Positions 1-13,356 of a DNA stretch of 64,000 bases are shown here, piece after piece. Within the stretch, counting starts at the first letter, position 1, and each line of letters opens with the position of its first letter. This DNA comes from Toxonevra muliebris (taxonomy: Eukaryota > Arthropoda > Insecta > Diptera > Pallopteridae), in assembly GCA_963691655.1 (NCBI GenBank), contig OY829327.1, forward strand, positions 57,734,079 through 57,798,078, read 5' to 3'. The notes beneath the pieces were generated by a model. It ran no database searches. It saw nothing but the letters and a program-made list of their open reading frames with translations, and was not told the origin of the DNA. The position numbers were made by a program, and so were the translations under genes.

Positions 1-51
1 TCATTAACGTGAATTTTCATGGCTTTATTATATTTTACATTTTCGATTCAG

Positions 52-3000
52 GGCTACTTTGAAAAGAACGATATACATAATAATCGTATTGCTGGTTTCG
101 AGGTGAAGGCAGGCGCTAATCCTACTGTGGTTAAATGTGAGATTCATCATGGACAAACTGGCGGCATTTATGTGCATGAAAATGGTTTGGGGCAATTTAT
201 TGAGAATCGCATACATTCCAATAATTTTGCAGGTAAGCAAAATTTTAAAATTATAAATTTCTATCTATAGTTTTTAGGGCGAGTTCTGAAGTGACTCAAT
301 AAATTAGGATTTCTTCAATAAAAATGTTTCCCATTGGTTGTTAGAAAAAACAACAAACTACTTTCGAAGATAATCTTTCTCATCGAAAAATACTTAAAGT
401 CTTAGATTGAAGTTTATTTGAAATTTAAGGTCGAAACTACTAAGTCCAAATTTTTTAGGAAATATACCCTAATGTATTAATTTATTCTTATAGGATTAAC
501 CGTTACAAAAAATAATAAACTACTTTTGTTTTTCGTTATTTTTCTTTTTATCCGAAATTTATTTCTTTCTCATACATTTTTTACACTTCCACGTTTACTT
601 GATATTTATTATTATTTATTTATTTAATAACTTAGTCCATGAATTAACACAACGGGCCGTATTTGGTCTAAGTGTGTTCTTACAAAATTCTTACTGACTA
701 AAGTTCTAACAAACTAAAATTCTTACAGACTAAAACAGAATTAGATATTAAGGGGCTAGTTATAAGTCAACAAAATACTAATTACAAGGAGTTACAAAGG
801 GTTATACGTACTTAGGAGGCCGAAAAAGCGATTTTCAAGCATTTTTTCTGAAAAGACATTTTATTGGGTTAATATATAATTTTACATAAATATTGTTTAA
901 TTTTTGAGATATTTAAAATTTTTCTTTTATTTTAAATAATTTATAGCTCCTGTAGGTGATCTTCGGGAAGTCCTCTAAAAAAGGGCGTCTTGCGGTGAAT
1001 ACAATATCTCTAGATGGGATCATTCAAAATGAAAAAACCAAGAATATTAGTCAATGCAAAGTATTATCTAGTAATTGATCGAAGGAATAACCAAAATATT
1101 TTGGACAAAATGGAGGCTTTACAAAAAAAAAAAAAATTATGATTTTTTATGAAAATTTTGGCTTAAATTCCCTTCGATCAATTACTAAAAAATATATTTA
1201 TAAAGCTTGTGTAGACTGATCGGTTGAGCCGTTTTTGGGAAATTTTGCTCACCGACTTGGAAAAAACAGTTTTGAGAAAAACGTATTCAAAGTTTTAAAC
1301 GCTCTTTACACATAGTGAATTTGTCTTTCAAATATGCATGCAATTTCAAGAATATTTGTCGGATCGACATGAGACATTTTCAGAGAATATACTTAACCTT
1401 CACCCGTTCCTCATTTCCGCAACTTAAAGAGTCCCTGTAGTGTCAATTTGATACTGTATGGAGTTTGGTTTAAAAAACTATTGAAATAATTAGAATAAAA
1501 AAATTAACGTATTCCATATTCACATCATATATTTGTTTATTATTATTTTTGTACCCGCTAGGTGGCGCTGACGTCGATATATTTCGATAAATTGTATTTA
1601 TGATCCGATTTAACTCAGAATATATGCTAGATACATAGAAACAAGCATTTATTTTCCCGTAGAGAAGTTATTTTGATGTTTTGAAGCCGGTTGTTTCTGA
1701 AAATGGTATGGTGCACTTCTGGTTTCAACAAGACAGCATTCCACCTCACTCACTATTTTTTGAAATCACCTGTTCCCCTGTCGGTGATTTTGACTTTCAT
1801 TCGCGTTCGCCAGATTTTACGCCGCTGGACTTTTTCCTCTGGGGCTACTTGAAGTCAAAGGTTTATATCAACAAACCAAGGACCCTAGACGAACTTGAGG
1901 CTAAACTTCCGCCCAAAAATAAAAATAATCGACGTTTATTTTGTTATCATAAAATATTCTTAATTTATAGTTTTAATACGCTTTTGCTCTGAGGTACGCA
2001 TATAGTGTCATTTTGACACTAAGAGAGTCATACGTTTTTTTTCTGTTGACAGCTCAACAAAAGTAATACAGCCCTTCTTGCTGCGAAATAACACTTATAA
2101 AGACAAAAAAACTAAAACCAAAAATAATAGCAGATATCCAAGATATTCACATTGAAAGTCTAAAATAGTGTCAAATTGACATTAGGACGGATGAAGGTAC
2201 ATTACGAAAACGAAATAAACAAAAAATTAATTTTTAATTCTAACTGCGTATAACATATTACAATAAGAGTTATTATTAGCTATGTTTTATTCTCCAGCTA
2301 GTTTGTTAAGTTGTTAAGTCTCTTCTTCGTTATATTACACAATGAAACTGCTCAGCAGCTAGAGGTGAAACATTTTAATCGATCCCAGTCATTGCACTTA
2401 ATCGTGGTCATTGCTTTTAGTTTTTACTCTTTATAAGAATATTTAACGATAATTTTAACTTATTTTCACCGGCAGACATTTCGAATATTTTTTTAGTTTT
2501 TTGCAAAACTCATGCTTTTTCTTTCACTATTAGCAGTTCACAATAGAATTTATATATTATAACTACTTGTTAAGTATACATAACAGCTATAATTATACGT
2601 GTTATCTCTGCGGCTTTGTTTTTGTTTTCCCATACAATTATCGCTGCTAGTTATACATAACTAGAAGCAAATGGTGAAGAAAACACAGCTATAGTCACAT
2701 TGAAACATGTCTAAAAATGCTGCAGACCATCAGAGATGCTAAAACATGCTAACACATTTTCCCATTTTGCATATTTTGGGCTTTGAAACACATTTTAGTT
2801 TATAAAAAATATCGAACCATGATTGGCAAATTATTGTAAGCGTTTTTTTTTATACAAAAAGCACCAGGACCATTTTTTCACAAACTTATTCATGGCATTG
2901 TTAACAATTCTAGAGTAGAGCGACTGGCATCAGCAGAAATAGTTGTATTTAAATTTTGCCCGGTGACTGTAGTTAAATTTTTTTCTTCCTACAATAAGAT

Positions 3001-5967
3001 TTTAACTGATAACCGTCGATGTAAAACATTTGAAAATCTGAGACAACATGCAATTATACACAATAGTCAAGTCTATTCCTTCCCGGAAAAATGTATTAAA
3101 TGGCATTTTTCCCCAAAATTTACTTTTGGTATGTTCTTAATGCTATTTTGGGTCTTAATTTCACGGCTCTATCACTATACACACTAAAGAAACTTAGCCA
3201 AAAAAAAAAATAAAGATTTTTGCGTTTCCTGGAATATTTTTTGTTTAATTGGACTGTATGAAAAGACTTAATGCTGGGATGTACCAGGCTTAGGTACTAT
3301 TATAGGTTAAGTTGGGGTGGCTGTCGAGAGACACACTTAGACTTGAACGGCCTATGGTGATACCACATAGTTGGCCCTACAATTTAACGCCGATTCCGAA
3401 CGGCGGTGTGTCAATTTTTTATCGGCTTGGTAGTTTTGCCATTACCAACCAAGGTGTGTACTTGTACAAATTCTTATAATTCTCATACACTTCATATTGA
3501 TAGTGAATATCAGAAGGTTATGAGAATTAGTCACAAGACGAAGACGGGAATCGAACCCGAACCTCCCTGATGAAAGTCTAGTGCACTACCCACTAAACTA
3601 TCGAGGTCGTCGTCACCACTGTAATTTTATCCACTTTCCACCGGTTAGGGAAGAAAAGAGTGGGTAAGATATAGTAATGCAGCAATACTTCTGTTACGGT
3701 AGTTGTTTTAGTACTTCAGCGGTGATAAGATTATAGCCTGGAGATTTTGAACCAAACAATCGAAAAATCTGTGAAACGCTAAATCGAGCATCAAACGTAA
3801 AATTCTAGAATACAGGCACCAGTGTCTGCATTGCTAGAAGTTCGCCATAATTATTTTATTTATAATCATTTTTACTTAATTGTAATTTCAAAACCTAGTT
3901 TAATTTCTTTTATATATACATATGTATTATAAATTTTCATTTCTTAATATATTTTTCTCTCTTGGCACATAGGTGTTTGGATAACCTCTAACAGCAATCC
4001 AACTATAAGAAAAAATGAGATTTACAATGGCCACCAAGGAGGTGTATATATTTTTGGTGAAGGTCGTGGTCTTATCGAACACAATAACATTTACGGCAAC
4101 GCCTTGGCTGGGATACAGATACGCACAAATAGTGATCCAATTGTAAGGCACAATAAAATACATCATGGTCAACATGGTGGTATCTATGTTCACGAGAAGG
4201 GCCAAGGATTAATCGAAGAGAATGAAGTGTATTCTAATACACTGGCTGGTGTATGGATAACCACTGGTAGCACACCAGTCTTACGTCGTAATCGTATACA
4301 TTCGGGAAAACAGGTAATTATCAATATGAAATCACATACAGTTAGCCACATAAGTCAACATACGATTTTCTTTCAATTTGATTTTCTCACATAATAATTG
4401 AAATTTTAAAAAAATTTTTAATGCAGTTTTCATTTAATTTATCACTATAAACTAAGAAAACCCAAGAACAGAACAATATCTAAATTAGTAAAACGGTAAA
4501 TACAGAAAAAGTGTTTACAAAATTGTTGAAAAAAGTTAGAAAAAAATATTAAAAATTAAAGTTTAATATTTTGTATGACCTGTATTGGCTTTAACAGCCT
4601 ATGATAGACGAGACGGTATAAACAAGTTTAGGTTTCTTGTAGTTTTGTGAGATTTCATTGTATAGGGGTTCCGTTTTTCTTTCTTTTTACATGCTAAACT
4701 AATAGGAATTGTTTTGTTGTTGTTATCAGTGTAAAAAAAGCAAAATAACAAAACTGCATTCAAGAAATTTTTACATTTTAATTATTACATAAAAAAATAA
4801 AAAATTGTACCGTATGTTCACTTATGTGGCTAACTGTACATATATACAGTGCGCGGCAGTGTACTATGGGACAGGAGGGAGAAAGCTAGCAAAACAAAAC
4901 TTTCATGATAGAATCGAAATGCTCTTTCAGTTACTCTAAATATTCCCTTGCCTAGATTGAAAAGTCTTTAAATTTTTTCTACAAAAATTCAAATAAAAAG
5001 TTGTGATATAGTTGTAATTTAAATATTTTCTTTTCATCATAGGTTGGAGTCTATTTTTATGACAACGGTCATGGCAAATTGGAGGACAATGACATCTTTA
5101 ATCATTTATATTCTGGGGTGCAAATACGTACGGGGAGCAATCCCGTTATACGTGGTAACAAAATTTGGGGCGGTCAAAATGGCGGTGTACTCGTTTACAA
5201 TGGCGGACTCGGTTTGCTCGAACAAAATGAAATCTTTGATAATGCCATGGCTGGTGTATGGATAAAAACTGATTCTAATCCGACTTTGAAACGTAACAAA
5301 ATTTACGACGGAAGAGATGGCGGTATATGTATATTCAATGGTGGCAAAGGAATACTTGAAGAGAATGACATATTCCGCAATACACAAGCAGGTGTATTGA
5401 TCTCAACGCAATCACATCCGATATTGCGTCGTAATCGCATTTACGATGGCCAGGCAGCTGGTGTTGAAATAACAAATAACGCCACCGCAACACTGGAGCA
5501 TAACCAAATCTTCAAAAATAAATTCGGTGGTTTGTGTTTGGCCAGCGGAGTGCAACCAATAACGCGTGGCAATAACATTTTCAACAATGAGGATGAAGTT
5601 GAGAAGGCGGTATCCGGCGGGCAATGTCTTTACAAGATTAGCAGCTATACATCGTTTCCAATGCATGATTTTTATCGATGTCAAACATGTAACACCACAG
5701 ATCGCAATGCAATTTGTGTAAATTGCATTAAAAATTGTCACGCTGGACATGATGTTGAGTTCATAAGACATGATCGGTGAGTAGATAGAAGACGGTGGCA
5801 GTGGTGTGAATTGTGCTAAAATGTGTTTTGTATTTAGTTTCTTTTGTGATTGCGGTGCTGGCACTCTATCAAATCAATGCCAATTGCAAGGTGAACCTAC
5901 ACAGGATACCGACACGCTATACGATTCAGCCGCGCCAATGGAGTCCCATACTCTAATGGTGAATTAA
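52..5967 (+). CDS. FBXO11: FBXO11 orthologue, C-terminal 461 residues (5' part outside window)
   Basis: Substrate-recognition subunit of an SCF (Skp1-Cullin-F-box) ubiquitin ligase. Four exons are supported: 52-232, 3973-4313, 5043-5776 and 5838-5967, all with AG/GT borders and continuous frame (introns 233-3972, 4314-5042, 5777-5837). The product is a long run of right-handed beta-helix repeats, each about 23 residues, with recurring N-x-I-x(5)-G-G-[IV] and A-G-V-[WQ]-I turns. A UBR-type zinc finger follows, rich in Cys and His ([35 protein letters not shown]), split by the last 61 bp intron. The stop at 5965-5967 follows the tail ESHTLMVN. The F-box and first helix repeats must lie left of the window, since the first exon begins in frame directly after an acceptor (cgattcag). 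Conservation with animal FBXO11 is very high by memory of the family. No broken codon is seen, so this is a live gene. The symbol is by homology. Confidence 0.95.
1681..1905 (+). pseudogene. Tc1/mariner-superfamily transposase fragment (DDE C-terminal half)
   Basis: The translated piece has the signature of insect Tc1/mariner transposases around the second and third catalytic acids: [10 protein letters not shown], then [20 protein letters not shown], then [16 protein letters not shown]. No upstream paired-type DNA-binding domain or first catalytic Asp is found, and the frame ends in unrelated AT-rich sequence. It is a dead remnant inside an FBXO11 intron. The frame has no ATG at its left border and opens by chance. 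Family assignment is from these motifs only. Confidence 0.85.
2279..2689. mobile_element. Inverted-repeat element, GCTGTG family, copy B, TA flanks
   Basis: The left end GCTATGTTTTATTCTCCAGC and the right end, read in reverse complement, GCTGTGTTTTCTTCACC are inverted repeats, each flanked outside by TA. The interior matches copy A at 38708-39104 over most of its length (shared aaactgc, cagctagaggtgaaacattt and catacaattatcgctgctag). No coding capacity. The TA duplication and short length suggest a Tc1/mariner-type MITE. Confidence 0.7.
3374..3613 (-). repeat. tRNA-Glu-like SINE, unit A, copy 1 (reverse)
   Basis: On the minus strand a tRNA-like head begins at 3613 with GACGACCTCGATAGTTTAGT. 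It contains a box A (TAGTTTAGTGGG), a CTAGACTTTCAT anticodon-arm-like segment and a box B (GGTTCGATTCC). A roughly 150 bp body follows that is shared with copies at 51743 and 56329, ending near GGCGTTAAATTGTAGG. The head most resembles tRNA-Glu (TTC in the loop). The body is the diagnostic part, since a true tRNA would stop after the acceptor stem. Confidence 0.8.
4314..5042 (+). other. FBXO11 intron, 729 bp
   Basis: The donor GTAATT follows a CAG and the acceptor is catcatag. The contents are AT-rich; no TE, RNA gene or coding sequence is recognised. Confidence 0.8.
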
Positions 5968-8175
5968 TTATTATAACTTTTAATCTAAACATTTTTAATG
6001 ATATGTGAGTAAAGTCTATATCTTATATTGAGGGAGAGTTACGAATGAGATTTTGTGATCATGTGAAACAATGTTGATCCACAAGTATAACCTACACTAC
6101 ACGCTGCATGCACCCAAAAGTAGAAAGATTACCCCATCAAATTATATAGACATTGTATTATATAAAGAAGGTAGCAAGCCATATACAATCGTATTAATAT
6201 TCCTCGTACTATAAACAAATTAAGCTTGATACATTTTAAGTATTTTATTCGAAATACGACAGTATTAATGCTTAATCTAATTCTTCCTTATATCTCTGAC
6301 GTAATAGATTTTCTTTTTGCAACATTTTTTTCTTACTATGAATAAAATAATTTATAAAAGAAAAAACAGCCAAACTAAATATCTAGTTGAATAACTGAAC
6401 AAATTATAAATTTGAGAATTTGTTGATATGTTAATTTCACATCGTCGTTTTCACTTCCCTATTTCAGGGAGGCATAACTCTGTTGTGAATTTCCGTCGGT
6501 ATCTTATTTTTATATTTATTGTTGTTGGCGACATCAAAATAAACATATACACAAAATGATCAGCTTTGTTCTAATTTTTTCCGCTATTTTTCCTGATTTG
6601 ACTGAGCAATTTTTTTTTTCGATTAATTTGAACTATAATTTCATTATTTTCTTATGTAAATTGTATGTATGAGAATTTAAATTCTAGTGTGTTTATCTAA
6701 TTTTTCTGTGATTCTTCCTATAATATTAGTAGAAAATTATAGCTTTAATTTTTTTTTTTGCTGATTTTAATACTTTGATTTTACTTTCTTATATCTATTT
6801 AGTTTTATAATTCCCATTAGAAACTACATAATTATAACTTTTGATTACTTGTCAAATTTTTATTGTTAGAGTAAATAATTCTCTCAAAAATTGCATTTCT
6901 GTATAACACCCGGTCGCTGATAATAATGGCGTACATACACAGATATCACGTAAGGTTTTTGAGATATTTGCAAATGAAATTTAGGCAAATTTGTAACCAC
7001 TTTACTCAAAACAAAATGTGTTAATTAACAACAGAATTTTTCCGAAAATAAACTTAATCAATTTTATTCAACAGTTTTCAAGATATGATTGACCAGGGTA
7101 TTCTACCTCCAGTTACAAATGTTCTTTGCATTTTCCGACAGTATTCGTTTAAATGGTTTAGACTCTATTAAGGAAAAATTGCTCAGCATACAAGCAGCTG
7201 TGATGGCTAACTGAAACTGAATCAATTTTTATCGAAACGATTTTTTCTACCTGCCTAAAAAAAACTGCCGGCATGATACACCACTGGCTGCCGCCCCAAC
7301 TATAATTATAGTTTTAATAAAGCACGGTTTCCAGATTAGGGTATATTTACTAAAAATGGATCAAATTATTATACAGTCAAAAACAAACCAAAATTTATTG
7401 TTTTGGCAGAGTAGAAAAATTTTCTTTGATAGACCTAAGCAAACGTTTAGAAATTTAATGAAATTTTGGCTCAATATCGCATTTCAAAGTAAATTTAAAT
7501 CGTCAATGTAGCAAAATATTTTTGTCAGTAAGTTAATTCCGATTTTAAAAAAAAATTTCTATCACTCAAAAATAATATAGAATTATAATGTGTTCTCATT
7601 TTGTTGTAAAAACGTTATAATAAAAACTTTATTTGAAATTTATGGTATTGTTGATGAAATTCAAAAGAGGTAAAATTTCTTAAAACGTCGTAATTTTTTT
7701 ATACAGAGAGGGAAATTTCGGCAAATTTATCTGGCGACACTGCAATAAAGGAATTACAATCCGTTGATGTCAGAAACCCGAAAATAACCTGAGTCGGCAC
7801 TTTTTTGTTTTTATTTGTATGTTATTTTGTTTTGTATCAATCACATGTTGCTTATCGCTTGTTGGATTTTCAATTTATCCAGTGAAAAACACGCCTCACA
7901 GTGAGCTCACAAAAAAAAAAAAAAAAAATTTATAATAATTATGTAATTTTATTAGTTATTTTGTTATGCGAAATCGGCTACAATTAGCGATGAACGCCCT
8001 TGGCAGTTTCATCGGTTTTAAAAGTTTTTTAATTTTTTTCTTTCTTTTGGAGATTAATTTTTGTAATGGAAAAATGTTGCTATTCTATAAATAATGTTTG
8101 ACAATATTCTGCTTATTTTTTTATTGTAAATGGTTTAAATTTTTCCATTTCTTCCTAAAACTTACATAATCTGAC
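5968..8175. other. Downstream of FBXO11: 3' UTR and AT-rich intergenic DNA
   Basis: Candidate FBXO11 polyadenylation signals (AATAAA-like) occur near 6340 and 6535. Poly-A/T tracts are common (for example about 7911-7928). I see no gene or clear repeat structure in the rest. Confidence 0.5.
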
Positions 8176-9335
8176 GGTGCCGGATATAACGCTCACGACC
8201 ATAACGCCCAAAATTATTTTAGGCGCTATGACCGCCCCGAAAAAGGTCATAACATCCAATGGGCGTTATGACCGTTTTTTGTGATTCTTTCATTAAAATT
8301 TCGAAAGTCAAACGAAACAAAATTTTCATGTATAAGAAAATGCAGCTTTATTTCAGGCTTTTTAACAAATTGGCTTTCTTAAATAAAAAACTCTTCCGTT
8401 TTTCTCGGCATTAGTATGAAAGCGAATGGGTAAACATATAGTAAATAGGAATGGCATGGAAATAAGCGCCTCATGCAAAATATTTTTAAAAAAATATGCC
8501 AAGATATAGATTCAGCTTAATTGAAATGTCATCGCGCGATTTTTTTTAAATATTATAATTTTTTCTTTATTTTTAAAAAACAATTTTCGAATCAATAACT
8601 TCATATCTGTGGTCACAAGACATAACAGCATAAGTCAGTTTTTTGAATTTTACAGGAGAGCACTTCAAAGATTCAAATGCTAATAGAAATCAATTTGAGT
8701 TGTGCTATTTTTTCTTTAATATCTCGTAAACCACTGAACCGATATTCATAAAATTTTGACACAATGTGAAGATTTCAATTATAATAATAACTCGAATTCG
8801 ACAAAACTCGAGTTGTGTTGTTATGCCTTGTGACCACAGATATGTCTTATTAAATATTTGACGAGCAAAATAATATTGCGTCTTACATGTCTATTCTCTC
8901 CAAAGTTATTATAAGCAATTGCTTATAGCCACAAGATGGAACGACCGAGAATGTAGCGTCTATTAAATACTGACGATTATCAGCTTCAATATACCATAGC
9001 TCTTTTTTATATTCGCAATGACTGACACGATGCTAAGCTAAATTTTAGCGAGACGTTCTAAACGTACTGCTGATTTCCAATAGCAACTGATTTTTAATCA
9101 AAACACGATTTTCATTATTGAAAACAAAATATAACAAAAAATAGTTGTTGGGCCTTATGGCCGCTTCTAAAGCGGTCATAAAGCCTAAAAAATTAGGAGT
9201 TGCGGCCGCTTCTATACTGGGCGTTATGACTTGTTTCGGGGCGGTCATAGCGTCTAAAACGACTTTGGGCGTTGTGGCCATTTCTAGGGCAGTCATAATA
9301 CCCAAAAATTGGGTTGGGCGTTATGTCCGGGCACC
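8176..9335. mobile_element. Non-autonomous DNA element with CATAACGCCC subterminal repeats, 1.16 kb
   Basis: The ends are inverted: the left begins GGTGCCGGATATAACGC and the right, in reverse complement, begins GGTGCCCGGACATAACGCCC. Inside each end the motif CATAACGCCC/GGGCGTTATG and its variants recur in both orientations (8197-8276 and 9150-9330), separated by GACCGCCCC-like spacers. There is no transposase. Short frames across the right end are by-products of the repeats. A diverged fragment of the interior plus right end lies at about 39117-39400. No certain target duplication was identified. Confidence 0.75.
8602..8844. mobile_element. Nested 243 bp inverted-repeat element
   Basis: The left end CATATCTGTGGTCACAAGAC and the right end (reverse complement CATATCTGTGGTCACAAGGC) form inverted repeats of about 25 bp with one or two mismatches, continuing into ATAACA. 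It lies inside the 8176-9335 element. The flanks do not give a clear duplication. Confidence 0.65.
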
Positions 9336-9461
9336 TAACCTGACCTTTTGCTTGCATTTGGGCAAAAAAAAAATGTTGTGCCAACTCAGAACCAAGAGGC
9401 ATCATTTTGAACAATATAGAATTATAGACAAAGGATTGTGGTGCCTGACCAAATACATTAA

Positions 9462-10696
9462 CCCTCCGATAAGCAATGTACTTTTACCCCGTTGGATGGG
9501 AAAAGTGGCCTGGCCAAGCTACACAAAAGGTTTGGCCTATCAAACTAGTTTTAAATAAAAGCAAGTGTGCAAATAGTGTGTAGGAACGTGTCAATATGTA
9601 GTATGTGTGTACATATGTTGTATACATATGTTACCAAAAATATGCCTCAAATTTGTCCATTGCCGATTTGATTGTTGGTCTGCCATATACCATTGGAATT
9701 GCATTTGTTCGCCGGCTTTAAATTATGGATGATGTATGATGCCAAACAATTATTATATAGCATTATATAAAACATGGTCAATGGCCAACGGTTCGTTGCT
9801 CTTTTGGAAATGTATCCGGATACCATTTGGTCCATCGTGCCCACTTCTGCTTTATTGTCGTTGTAGTCCAAGATACCATCCCGCTTACATTTATCAGTGG
9901 TTTCTGTGGCTGGCATATAATGTTGATTTGACAAAAATAGAACAATATTTGTCTACTTTGGCGACGTACGACAACATTTTCATTGAGAAAAGCAAACAAT
10001 GTTTCGTACAAAACTCAGAGCCAACTACAGATAAAAAGTGTTTTTTCGTACATATTTTTCTTCTCCCTGTTAACTCTTTGACGCCCGAATTTTAATGGGG
10101 CTTGATAGAAAGCTTTTTTTTGGTTATTAGGTCTTCCACAATCATGACACCAAATTTCATGCTTCTATATTAATTTGTTTTTCGGTAATTTAAGGTTAAA
10201 AAAATAGCTATGGAACTGTAGACAACCATTGGATAATCCGTTTCCTCCAATTTTTTGTTTTTCATATTCTCTTATCTTTTATAAACATATCTGATAAAGA
10301 AAATTTCCGTTCAGTAATAATTAAATGCATTATTTTTCAAAAAAATAGAGCAAAAGATTTTACTAAAAATTTTTGCACTTAGGTTTTTTCCTGGACTTCA
10401 AAGACAAAATATTAAAAAATTTCAAATGTTCGGCAATCAGCAAACGTAAAGAATACCTAACAGAACCTAATACAATCAACGTTAATAATAAAATTTGTTA
10501 AACACCTTATTTATGCCACATAAAAGTGAAAAAGAGTTAATCACTATAGTAGTAAAGCTGTTTGGTGTCGGGGCAAAGAACATTCTAGACAAAATGGTGC
10601 GGTCCTTGAAGTTTCGCCGCTCGTCGAGATGTATAGCCAAAAAATCAACGTGAGAAAAAAATATGGCCTGGCTGGGCCACATTGCCCATCGGAGGG
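9462..10696. mobile_element. TTAA-flanked piggyBac-like non-autonomous element, 1.2 kb
   Basis: TTAA at 9458-9461 is followed by CCCTCCGATAAGCAATGT. The other end reads ACATTGCCCATCGGAGGG and is followed by TTAA at 10697-10700. TTAA duplication plus ends starting CCC are the hallmarks of the piggyBac superfamily. Subterminal sequences echo each other (cctggccaagc near 9510, cctggctgggcc near 10670). A second TTAA-flanked element is nested at 10075-10536. No transposase is recognisable. Confidence 0.7.
10075..10536. mobile_element. Nested TTAA-flanked 462 bp element (CTCTTT ends)
   Basis: TTAA at 10071-10074 precedes CTCTTTGACGCC, and GTGAAAAAGAG precedes TTAA at 10537-10540. The interior (ggtcttccacaatcatgaca, then tacctaacagaacc, then tttatgccacataaaagtg) recurs at 49631-50086 with good identity, so this is a dispersed family. 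Confidence 0.65.
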
Positions 10697-13356
10697 TTAA
10701 CGTGCCATTAAACCCTGTTTTCGGTAAAAACTCTTACGTTGCCGACTTAGGACCACTTTCCCCTATATTTGTTCCGCTTTATGCATATTAAAAAAATATA
10801 AATTTTTTATATAGAAAATTGTGGTAAAGTTTAAGAAAACTCGTAGTAATTTTTTTCGGTTGACTGTTTATATTGGTTATCATAGTAGCCTGTAAACTGG
10901 TTGGCTTTTCCTCAATCGAATCTAAACTACTATGAATTTTGTAACAAAATCCGCGCGTGTTAGGGTTTTGACCCCAAATAATAAAAAACACAACTTCAAC
11001 TTGACAAAAAAGACTGACTTTAATTGATTAATTGAATTAAAATGAAAACAATGAATTCTTATTCTATAAGTACAAAAATGCTTTTTTTACATAATTTATA
11101 AATTTCTCTAAAATATTTATTTGACCTAATTAAAATATATTAACTTATTAAACTGCTACGTTAGCATCTGGGTTATTGACGTAGGTTATTGTTGTTGTGT
11201 GTGCAGTGCTCGCGTATATTCTTGACAATACCTATACTATTGGAATATGCAAAGAAACAAATTTGGAATGCCAAGGCAAAATGCTCTCTTAATAATACCA
11301 TAATTCTTAAATATTCAAAACACTATTCCTGCATATTTAAAATGTTTCAAGTTGTTTAACATTAAATCATATTTTCTTATAATTTACAATTGTTTTAAGT
11401 TAATTTCCTGTTTAATTATGTCTTAAACGGCGTGCATTTTGTTTGGAAAAGTACTTGTGTGATTTAATAATAAAAAAAGTTTTTGAATAAAGTAAATAAA
11501 AATTCGAATAAATCACAAAATTTAAGTGGTAGCGAAAAACGGAATACGGCATCTAGATTAGTGTCATAAAATTAATATCTCTTTTGCGCTATTTTCTAAT
11601 TCATCAGTTTCTATAATTTTATCTTTTCGCCAATTGTTTTATATGAGACTAATCCCCGAACTCCGAAAAGAAATAAAAAATCATTAAAAACAATATCCTA
11701 AACACAAAGGAGCTTCTTACTCAACATCTTGGACCGGAAGTATCCCATATCTGTAAGGTAGTGCATCCAAACTAACAGAGTCTTTAGTCGGATGATGGGA
11801 GCAGTATCTAAGAGGATGAGGAGATTATCGGCGTTTAGTATTTGTCTTCGATACAATGTCTATGGCCGATCTTACATTCTTTCTCTTTTTATTTAATTCA
11901 AACAAATTACATGGAAAAAAGTCTCTTCATAATTTGTTTTATACAATTTCTTGTGCTGGATTTACACGCTCTTTGTTTTTTCTATGCGCACACAGGACAA
12001 CGAACATGTAAAAACGTTTATACACACGTTTGTTGTTCATTGCAAGTATGTCGGGACAACGAGGCAAAAATCAAGCTCTCTTTGATTTCTGTCCGTTGAT
12101 AGTTCGTTGTTGGTGCATTGCCATGATTTTCATTGAGCTACAACGTAATTATGCCACAACGGCATTGTGCAAAGCAACGAACGTGTACATTAGATGGCTT
12201 ATTTGCTCCATACATTTTGCTAAAGTATTTCAGATCTTAATTGTGACAGCGGAATATGAAAATAGGGTGCTAAAAACCAATTAAAATGAAAAAAAAATTT
12301 AAATTTGTGAAAACTGGTTGCGCTACTCTGAAAACCGTGATTTTAAAGGATGTTTTACAATAGGTTTGGGATTTTGTATGGAAAAAGTATTCAACTTGCA
12401 TATAAAAGACTTTCAGGTATCCATACCTACGTAAAAAATGCCGCTAAAGTGAATGGCGTACCCAGTTTGTTGATACAACTGAACACAAAGCCACCCGTAG
12501 CGCCTAAAGTCGCCCTTTGGCACTTTTTTTTTACGAATTTTCAAATTCAACCGTTAGGATTTTGAAGTTAGTGGTAATTTTTTAAAAAATTTTACAACTC
12601 CTGCTTTGTTTTTTTCGTGCAATTTTTTGATGACATTTGTCAAAGGTGAACTTGATTGTACTCGACACGGGTTCATTAAAAGTTATCTTACTAGTTCAAA
12701 TACAACTCGATTTGAAAAATTTTTGTGTTCAAATAAACTAAATTGAATTACCTACAATGCTACGTACTTTAATTTTTAAAAAATGGAAGCGGCGCCACCT
12801 GCAGCAAACACAGTTAAAAAACAAAAGCAAACTCTCTTCCCTCTCTGTCGCTTGTCAAATTAAAAATAGATTTAAAATTGGCTACAGCCACAATTGTGGT
12901 CGGTGGTCATGTGGTCGTGTCGTCGCTAAAATAATTGTCTCCATAAGAACATGTTGTTTTTATAATTTGACAGATGTAGTCGTGTAGCTGCCGTCGTCAA
13001 TGTGTATGATGCATTATAGAAACAAAACGGAATTATTTGCACGGTTGATAATTTGTTTATTTTGTTTGAAGTCGACAGCTGCGACAATTGTCATCGGTTT
13101 GCATTGTCGCAATGTTACAGTCAATATATTCGTTGTCGTCATCATGCTGCCGCATCCATTATGTTCGGCATTTTATAGTTTTGGCCAATTTTTCATAACA
13201 AATAAATTTCTATTAACCCTAATGGTCACGTTCAGAAAACGCCTCTGCTCCGCTACTGCTACCTGTGTGTGTTATGAACGCAAGTTGATCACTTTATGAT
13301 CAACAAAAATTATATTGAGCAGTCGTCATTTCATTGAGCGTATTATTTTTCTGATA
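10697..13356. other. Intergenic, no supported gene
   Basis: AT-rich sequence with scattered weak frames (for example near 11842-12284) that show no family motif and no splice context. I see no coding gene, RNA gene or bounded repeat here. Confidence 0.5.

Larger units (their letters stand above)
233..3972 (+). other. FBXO11 intron, 3.7 kb, TE-rich
   Basis: The intron is bounded by a GTAAGC donor and a cacatag acceptor. It contains a Tc1/mariner transposase fragment (1681-1905), a GCTGTG-type inverted-repeat element (2279-2689) and a reverse-oriented SINE (3374-3613), each listed separately. 233-1680 and 2690-3373 are AT-rich with no supported gene. Confidence 0.85.

Noticed and set aside
3540..3613. 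A tRNA gene on the minus strand
   Set aside because: Boxes A and B are good, but the acceptor stem does not close and the sequence continues into the SINE body shared with two other loci.
5412..5864. 150-codon open frame on the minus strand
   Set aside because: It lies antisense to the conserved FBXO11 exons and has no domain; it is a by-product of the sense coding sequence.
9145..9558. 137-codon open frame on the plus strand
   Set aside because: It runs through the subterminal repeats of the 8176-9335 element and into the next element; its periodic residues come from the CATAACGCCC repeats.
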